A DNA stretch of 17,209 bases, from positions 1 through 17,209 of the forward strand of contig CAKQKA010000032.1 of assembly GCA_934247855.1 (NCBI GenBank). Reading direction: 5' to 3'. Both the position numbers and the translations under genes were made by a program. The stretch comes from an uncultured Clostridia bacterium. GTDB taxonomy: Bacteria; Bacillota; Clostridia; Christensenellales; Borkfalkiaceae. Every line of letters starts with the position of its first letter. The stretch's first letter is position 1. Below are positions 12,836-17,209 of this stretch, one piece after another. The notes below the pieces were generated by a model. The model saw nothing but the letters and a program-made list of their open reading frames with translations, searched no databases and was not told where the DNA came from.

Positions 12836-13260
12836 ACTCTTTAGAACTGAAACTATGCGATATACAAGGTCGGTTATTTGAACTATTTGCAAAAACCGAT
12901 TACGACGCCGAAAGCCTTGTAAAAACATTTATGAACAGCGAAATCGCAAAAAATCTCGATTCGGAATACAACCGCATGCAATGGGCGGGCGAAGAATACA
13001 TTCTGGAAGAACTAATCGCAACCTGCGGCGATAAATTAACCGCAAAACACGAAAATTTTTCTATAGACGTGCTGTTCTGGATGGGTTATATTTACCGCTA
13101 TTGGCACTTTTACACAAAAGAAGAAAGCAGCAAAATTTATAAGCAAGCGCCGTTTGAAACAATGAACGTCAATTACCTTATGTTCCACACTATGGACGTT
13201 GAAATGGCAATCGATGATTTAAAAGAGATTTTTAAGCAAAAGAAACGCGTTAAAAAGTAA
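12832..13260 (+). CDS. Small partner of the HTH-DUF3990 protein, putative antitoxin
   Basis: A 142-aa soluble protein that I know only as an uncharacterised companion type. An N-terminal helical part (SLELKLCDIQGRLFELFAKT) leads to W-A-G-E-E-Y-I-L-E-E-L (51-61). An aromatic block then follows, VLFWMGYIYRYWHFYT (80-95), with KIYKQAPFETMNVNYLMFHT (101-120) and an acidic helix; the tail is basic. There is no signal peptide or membrane helix. The ATG overlaps the previous stop (ATGA) and has its own GGAGG 6 nt upstream. Tight coupling to an HTH-ART gene is the layout of toxin-antitoxin pairs, in which the second gene often neutralises the first. The antitoxin role is inferred from context alone. 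Confidence 0.7.
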   Translation: MNSLELKLCDIQGRLFELFAKTDYDAESLVKTFMNSEIAKNLDSEYNRMQWAGEEYILEELIATCGDKLTAKHENFSIDVLFWMGYIYRYWHFYTKEESSKIYKQAPFETMNVNYLMFHTMDVEMAIDDLKEIFKQKKRVKK

Positions 13261-13315
13261 ATACACCACAAAAAATGCAGGCACAAACTTTGTACCCGCT
13301 ATTCAAAAGACATAG

Positions 13316-13343
13316 AAAAAAGAGCCGATCGCGGCTCTTTTTT
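13316..13343. terminator. Bidirectional terminator between the HTH-ART cassette and the phosphatase gene
   Basis: AAAAAAGAGCCG (13316-13327) pairs perfectly with CGGCTCTTTTTT (13332-13343) around an ATCG loop. It is symmetric, so it ends the plus-strand cassette and the minus-strand phosphatase transcripts. Confidence 0.93.
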
Positions 13344-13375
13344 GCACAAAGTGATTTTTTTACTGTGCCGAACGA

Positions 13376-14410
13376 TTATTCGATCATAATTCTTTTCATG
13401 AGGTCAAGCGTTTCGGCGGGAACACCCTGCTTAACAAGATAGTTATAGGCATTTTCGGCAATAGTTTCGCCGCCCGCGGTCGCGATTTCTTTTAAGTATT
13501 TATCTATAGTCGTGGACGAACGTTTTACGCCGACGGTACCCAACATAGAAAACATATAGTCGCAGTAGAGCGAATCTTTATCCACGCCGAGCATGGCGTT
13601 TATCAAAAACGCGATACAGCCCGTGCGGTCTGTACCGATACTGCAATGGAACGCAACGGGATAATTCGTCTCGTCGGCAAAAACCGAAAACACGTCGGCA
13701 AGAACGCCTTTGTTCAGAATAAGATAGTTTCCGCCCGATTGCATCGGTTTGAAAATATATTGCACGTCTGAACCGAGCACACTCTCGGTTATGCCTGCGT
13801 TTTCGCCCTCTTTTCTTATATCGAGCTCTGTTTTAATACCCAGTTCGCGCGTCAAGGTCCGGATACCTGCCTCGGTCACCAGCGGGGAACCCGTATCGTT
13901 ATCGGAAAATTTGGACGTGCGGTAAATCATTCCCTGTCTGACGTGTTTGCCGTCGGTAGTTTTCCACCCGCCGAGATCTCGGCAGTTCGTAACACCGTCC
14001 ACATAGAGATTGCGCGGCGCGACGTCCGACGTCAGAAAACGTTTTTCGCTGCCGATTTTTTCGCCGTCGCCGTCAATTAAGTACCATTTATATTCTCTTC
14101 CGAGTTCATAGTTATAGTACGAAAATTTCTTCTGTCCGGTAAGCGGTTCAACGAGTTTCTTCTCGCCCTTTATCTCGATAACGATGCTATAGCCTGACTT
14201 TTGCGAACTTACGTCAAGTTCGATCGGCAAAGGAAGCCCGTTTTCGGTCTTAGCGTCCATGCGCGCGTCGGCAAACATGTACGGCTTAGCGATGAGCGCA
14301 AGCTGAAGCTCGGTATGACGTTCGAACGGCTTTACGCCGCAAGCCATAAAACAAGTCGCGATTACGCAAATCGCAAGTATAGCGGAACAAGTTCTGAATT
14401 TTGTTTTCAT
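13376..14410 (-). CDS. Tyrosine-protein phosphatase, putative lipoprotein
   Basis: A 344-aa protein. The N-terminus is a signal peptide with a plausible though imperfect lipobox (FMAC, Cys24), so it is probably lipid-anchored outside the membrane. A beta-rich, Fn3-like segment (about 30-130) precedes the catalytic domain. That domain has the N-x-R-D-L-G-G block at 142-148 with DGKHVRQGMIYRTSKFS after it, and the signature HCSIGTDRTG with CX5R nucleophile Cys256 and Arg262. This is the Y_phosphatase3 type, which in other bacteria removes phosphate from phosphotyrosine or phosphoinositides. Two ATGs are close; AAGGG is 8 nt from the ATG at 14410 and only 2 nt from the one at 14416, so the former is used. 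It lies 102 bp downstream of an alkaline phosphatase on the same strand, possibly as one operon. Confidence 0.88.
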   Translation of the reverse strand: MKTKFRTCSAILAICVIATCFMACGVKPFERHTELQLALIAKPYMFADARMDAKTENGLPLPIELDVSSQKSGYSIVIEIKGEKKLVEPLTGQKKFSYYNYELGREYKWYLIDGDGEKIGSEKRFLTSDVAPRNLYVDGVTNCRDLGGWKTTDGKHVRQGMIYRTSKFSDNDTGSPLVTEAGIRTLTRELGIKTELDIRKEGENAGITESVLGSDVQYIFKPMQSGGNYLILNKGVLADVFSVFADETNYPVAFHCSIGTDRTGCIAFLINAMLGVDKDSLYCDYMFSMLGTVGVKRSSTTIDKYLKEIATAGGETIAENAYNYLVKQGVPAETLDLMKRIMIE

Positions 14411-14512
14411 ATGCATATCCCTTAAGGTTTATATATTCTGTTCATTGCGGCAAACGTTTAATCGCACCAACCAAAGCGCATAGCAGAACTAAACGTAACC
14501 GAGCAATGATTT

Positions 14513-15646
14513 TTATCGGTTTTCGATAAAATATCGGCACATATCGGCAATCTGCGTGTTGTCTATAAGCCGAGGCAACTCGCCCACGGGCGAATAGTAA
14601 AAACACGGAACATGCCTACGTGTGTGCCCGGCACTTTTAAACCATTTGTCCGACGGATTCGCGCGGTCGGACAACGGCAAAAACAACTTGCCCGTTTCAT
14701 GGTCGGCGGTAACGATTACAAGCGTATCGCCCGAAGTGCCGGCACGCTCCGCCACCGCCTTGACAGCCTGATCGTACGATTTGAATTTTTCCAACATACC
14801 GTAAATATCGTTAGCGTGGCTGCGTTTATCTATGTACGACTCTTCGATCATCATAAAATAACCGTTTTCGCCTACGTTTTCAAGATAATTCATCGCTTTT
14901 ACCGCAAGTTCAGCAAGCGTAACACCGTCACCCTCACTGCTTTGCAAAGATTTTATATCGTACGCGCCCCAAATCTTTTTTGCCGTATCGAAATCAGATG
15001 AAAAGTCATTTAAGTATTCGTAATCGCTTTCGGTTATTCTGTCTTTCAATTCGTCGTAACGCGCGCGATTTCCTCCCGCAAACAAATCTATATTACTTCT
15101 CAACTGCCCCGCAAATATATCATTAGAGTCGCCGCGGTTATCGGCATGCGAAGAGAACGCTGCGGGAGTTGCTCCGTTTACGCCCTCAGTCGCGATTATT
15201 CCGACAGCCATACCGAGCGACTTCGCAAGTTCGGCATTTGTGGGTATATTTTTGCCGCGAAGTCGGGCTATAGCACCGTTATCGGTCTTTTTGCCTGTTG
15301 ATAACGCCGTTGCCGAAGCCGCCGAATCGGTAGCAAAAAACAGTTTATCAGAGTCGGTTATAACCTCGCTGCAGCCGAGCGCGGCGGTACGCATATAAGA
15401 CGGTTCGTTATAATAATTCTCGGCGCAGTCGATATGAGCAAATCCCATTCCGTCACCGATCATCAGAATAATATTTTTGTATTTGCCTTCAAACGAAACG
15501 TCTGCGCGGAAATCGCGCCGCACAATTTCTATCAAAAAAGCCGAACCGATATAACAAGCTAAAACCGCCAGAAAGACGATCGTAGCAACAAATACGGTTA
15601 TATTTCGCCGTTTTACGGCGTTGTTATCGTAAATTCTGTTTTTCAT
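14513..15646 (-). CDS. Membrane-anchored alkaline phosphatase
   Basis: A 377-aa phosphomonoesterase of the PhoA superfamily. An N-terminal basic stretch and one hydrophobic helix (about 16-38) anchor it with the enzyme outside. Metal and active-site motifs are complete: MIGDGMGFAH (Asp65), the nucleophile in ATDSAASATALSTGKKT (Ser108, near-identical to the E. coli PhoA site), SHADNRGD (167 onward), IEESYIDKRSHAND (Glu268/269, Asp273, His277), TADHETG (Asp315, His316) and the last ligand AGHTRRHVP (His341). A GTG 19 codons upstream is in frame; the ATG at 15646 is preferred because the added residues look like translated leader, but neither start has a clear ribosome binding site. No PhoB-type operator was recognised. 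Confidence 0.9.
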   Translation of the reverse strand: MKNRIYDNNAVKRRNITVFVATIVFLAVLACYIGSAFLIEIVRRDFRADVSFEGKYKNIILMIGDGMGFAHIDCAENYYNEPSYMRTAALGCSEVITDSDKLFFATDSAASATALSTGKKTDNGAIARLRGKNIPTNAELAKSLGMAVGIIATEGVNGATPAAFSSHADNRGDSNDIFAGQLRSNIDLFAGGNRARYDELKDRITESDYEYLNDFSSDFDTAKKIWGAYDIKSLQSSEGDGVTLAELAVKAMNYLENVGENGYFMMIEESYIDKRSHANDIYGMLEKFKSYDQAVKAVAERAGTSGDTLVIVTADHETGKLFLPLSDRANPSDKWFKSAGHTRRHVPCFYYSPVGELPRLIDNTQIADMCRYFIENR

Positions 15647-15748
15647 ATAGCCAAACACGCCGAAAACACGCAAACAATGCGGGCGCAGGTGCGCAAAAAC
15701 CACACTGCAACCGCAACCGTTACGGCGACAATATTATTTCACATGGGC

Positions 15749-15777
15749 ATTATACCATAACGAACGGCGATGCGCAA
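15749..15777 (-). promoter_or_regulatory. Promoter of the alkaline phosphatase gene
   Basis: On the minus strand TTGCGC (15777-15772), a 17-bp spacer ending TGG, and TATAAT (15754-15749): an extended -10 with a weak -35. The leader to the ATG at 15646 is about 95 nt. Confidence 0.75.
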
Positions 15778-15798
15778 CCTAAAATGAAATTTTTATCG

Positions 15799-15840
15799 CC
15801 CGAAATTTTAAATTCGGGTAGTTTTTGTGCAGAGAGCACA
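15799..15840 (+). promoter_or_regulatory. Two leader hairpins upstream of murG
   Basis: CCCGAA (15799-15804) pairs with TTCGGG (15813-15818), followed by TAGTTTTTG, a terminator-like arrangement. Directly after comes TGTGC-AGAGA-GCACA (15826-15840). Both lie within 55 bp upstream of the murG ATG and could attenuate or regulate it. No consensus promoter for murG was found. The element may instead act on the opposite strand. Confidence 0.35.
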
Positions 15841-15851
15841 TAATATATTAT

Positions 15852-16934
15852 ATGAAAACAATAGTTTTATGCGGAGGCGGCACCGCGGGACATGTTATGC
15901 CGCTCGTCGCGCTTATACCGTACCTTAAAAAAACATTTGACAAGATTGTATATTTTTCTTCCGGCAAGGAGATAGAACAAAAACTTATGGCAAACACAGG
16001 CGCAGAAATATATAAAATATCGCCGCCGGCGCTCAGACGCTCGCTCACGCCGAAAAACCTGCTTATTCCGTTTAAACTAAGCAAGTGCGTTGCCGAATGT
16101 AAAAAATTGCTCGACCTTTTGCAAGCCGACGTGGTTTTTTCCAAAGGCGGTTATTGCGCCCTGCCCGTTTGCATTGCCGCAAAAAAACTGAATATTCCGT
16201 ATTTTTGCCACGAATCAGACCTTTCAATGGGGCTTGCGAACAAGCTGACTTACAAGCACGCGGAAAAACTGCTGACCGTTTTCCCCGATACGGCTTACAA
16301 GTACGGCGGCGTTTGCGTGGGCGCGCCCATACGCGAAGATTTTTTTAATATAACGCAAAAATCGGCAAGAGCAACGCTCGGCATACCTTCAGATAAGCCC
16401 GTGTTGCTCGTTACCGGCGGCAGCCAGGGCAGCAAAACCATCAACCAGGCAGTGGCAAAAAATCTTGAACAGCTCACGCGCGATTACACCGTCGTTCACT
16501 TGTGCGGAAAAGACAATAAACCCGCCTATAAGCCCGAAAACAGCTATTTCGCATATGAGTTTGCCGATATGAAAACTTGCCTTGCGGCATGCGATTTCGT
16601 ACTTTCGAGAGGCGGTTCAAATACCCTGTTCGAAATTATTTACAGTCGTAAACCTGTCCTTATCGCGCCACTTAAAAAAGGCTCGCGAGGAGACCAGAAG
16701 AAAAATGCCGAATACTTTTATAAGCAAGGCGCAGTTAAAATTTGCGATGAAGACGAACTTTCGCAAGGAATTATCGATTTAGTAAACAATTTGTGGCGTG
16801 ACCGCAACGCCCTTATATATAATATGAAAAAGATCCAGGTTAAAAACGGCACGCAAACCGCCGCGGATATTGTTGAAAAATACGTTTCGGAACGCAAAAA
16901 ACAAGATTTTCGGTCGAAAAACGGTAGAAAATAA
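15852..16934 (+). CDS. murG: UDP-N-acetylglucosamine:lipid I N-acetylglucosaminyltransferase MurG
   Basis: A 360-aa GT-B glycosyltransferase that makes lipid II for peptidoglycan on the cytoplasmic face. Glycine-rich loop 1 is GGGTAGHVMP (8-17). HESDLSMGLANK (120-131) is the Firmicutes form of the membrane-side HEx motif. In the UDP-GlcNAc domain GGSQGS (189-194), SRGGSNTLFE (252-261) and SRGDQKKNAEYF (278-289) are present. The ORF opens at a TTG nine codons earlier; the ATG at 15852 matches the family's N-terminus, though no good ribosome binding site is seen. The basic tail after about 345 is longer than usual. It lies apart from division and cell-wall (dcw) genes, between a phosphatase and tRNAs. 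Confidence 0.92.
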   Translation: MKTIVLCGGGTAGHVMPLVALIPYLKKTFDKIVYFSSGKEIEQKLMANTGAEIYKISPPALRRSLTPKNLLIPFKLSKCVAECKKLLDLLQADVVFSKGGYCALPVCIAAKKLNIPYFCHESDLSMGLANKLTYKHAEKLLTVFPDTAYKYGGVCVGAPIREDFFNITQKSARATLGIPSDKPVLLVTGGSQGSKTINQAVAKNLEQLTRDYTVVHLCGKDNKPAYKPENSYFAYEFADMKTCLAACDFVLSRGGSNTLFEIIYSRKPVLIAPLKKGSRGDQKKNAEYFYKQGAVKICDEDELSQGIIDLVNNLWRDRNALIYNMKKIQVKNGTQTAADIVEKYVSERKKQDFRSKNGRK

Positions 16935-16952
16935 AAAAAAGAATTTATTTTG
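16919..16952 (+). terminator. Weak AT-only terminator candidate after murG
   Basis: AAAATAAA and TTTATTTT pair across a short A-rich loop near 16929-16951. The stem contains no GC pair, so termination would be inefficient and some murG transcripts might run into the tRNA genes. Confidence 0.25.
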
Positions 16953-16971
16953 TAAAACGAGCAAAAAACAG

Positions 16972-17000
16972 TTGACAAAAACTTCTCCATACAGTAAAAT
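16972..17000 (+). promoter_or_regulatory. Sigma-A promoter of the tRNA operon
   Basis: TTGACA (16972-16977), a 17-bp spacer, then TAAAAT (16995-17000). Initiation is expected near 17007, about 14 nt before tRNA-fMet. Confidence 0.92.
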
Positions 17001-17020
17001 AATCGAGCATTGTAAATCGG

Positions 17021-17097
<77 letters not shown>

Positions 17098-17106
17098 GTG
17101 TTTTCT

Positions 17107-17131
17107 TTCTTTCTTTTTCAAAAAGAAAGAA
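17107..17131 (+). repeat. AT-rich perfect inverted repeat between the two tRNA genes
   Basis: TTCTTTCTTTTT and AAAAAGAAAGAA are exact complements around a single C. In RNA this would form a 10- to 11-bp hairpin in the 37-nt spacer between tRNA-fMet and tRNA-Met. It is a possible processing landmark; it lacks a following T-run, so it is not a terminator for the plus strand. Confidence 0.6.
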
Positions 17132-17134
17132 CAT

Positions 17135-17209
17135 GGCGGCGTAGCTTAGTTGGTTATAGCGGCCGGTTCATACCCGGCAGGTCGTTGGTTCGAATCCGAC
17201 CGCCGCTAC
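17135..17209 (+). tRNA. Elongator tRNA-Met (anticodon CAT), truncated by the window edge
   Basis: The acceptor GGCGGCG pairs with CGCCGCT (G1-T72 wobble), the anticodon stem GCCGG/CCGGC holds TTCATAC, and the T-stem GTTGG/CCGAC encloses TTCGAAT. The sequence stops at the first C of CCA. GTAGCT, GGTTCATACC and the CCGCCGCTAC end agree with Bacillus elongator tRNA-Met rather than tRNA-Ile(CAU), but the two share the CAT anticodon and the assignment is by resemblance. It is in one operon with tRNA-fMet. Confidence 0.88.

Noticed and set aside
12374..12928. Minus-strand frame of 184 codons over the HTH-ART gene
   Set aside because: Complement of the DUF3990-like gene, whose conserved motifs and cassette layout support the plus strand.
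14411..14512. Separate promoter for the tyrosine phosphatase gene
   Set aside because: TATATA/TATAAA-like sequences are present but no -35 at a usable distance; not enough to call.

Overview
The window looks like a chromosomal segment of an uncultured Bacillota, probably a clostridial lineage. The grounds are the ylxM-ffh-rpsP-khpA-rimM-trmD ... rbgA-rnhB-yraN gene order, strong GGAGG-type ribosome binding sites, near-consensus sigma-A promoters (TTGACA, 17 bp, TATAAT), several TTG starts and best resemblance to Firmicutes proteins. A finer placement is not supported. Left part (1-2830): a partial minus-strand gene resembling the N-terminal winged helix of AbiEi/DUF6088 proteins; tRNA-Arg(ACG); a PH-domain membrane protein whose stop lies 20 bp upstream of that tRNA; and a divergent MATE transporter. 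A strong bidirectional terminator separates MATE from the next block. Central part (2871-10434, all minus strand): an RNA and ribosome-maturation operon that reads ylxM, ffh, rpsP, khpA, rimM, trmD, a GNAT acetyltransferase, rbgA, rnhB, yraN and an RlmL-type rRNA methyltransferase, behind a consensus promoter. Three things are unusual. The rplS gene normally found between trmD and rbgA is absent. A 300-bp structured spacer separates rpsP from khpA. A 17-bp intergenic repeat occurs three times inside the operon and once after MATE. Accessory part (10521-13343): an AT-rich divergon of a small XRE repressor and a four-helix zinc-ribbon membrane protein, with two operator-like palindromes between them. 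It is followed by a two-gene cassette in which an XRE DNA-binding domain is fused to a DUF3990-type ADP-ribosyltransferase-like domain and overlaps by 4 nt a 142-aa partner. The second is a candidate self-regulated toxin-antitoxin or signalling module and is the most interesting locus here. Right part (13376-17209): two minus-strand extracytoplasmic phosphatases (a putative tyrosine-phosphatase lipoprotein and a membrane-anchored alkaline phosphatase), a divergent MurG glycosyltransferase, and a tRNA operon with initiator tRNA-fMet and elongator tRNA-Met, cut by the window edge. The initiator tRNA seems to carry an extra T in its T-stem. No insertion sequence, CRISPR array, rRNA or prophage was seen.
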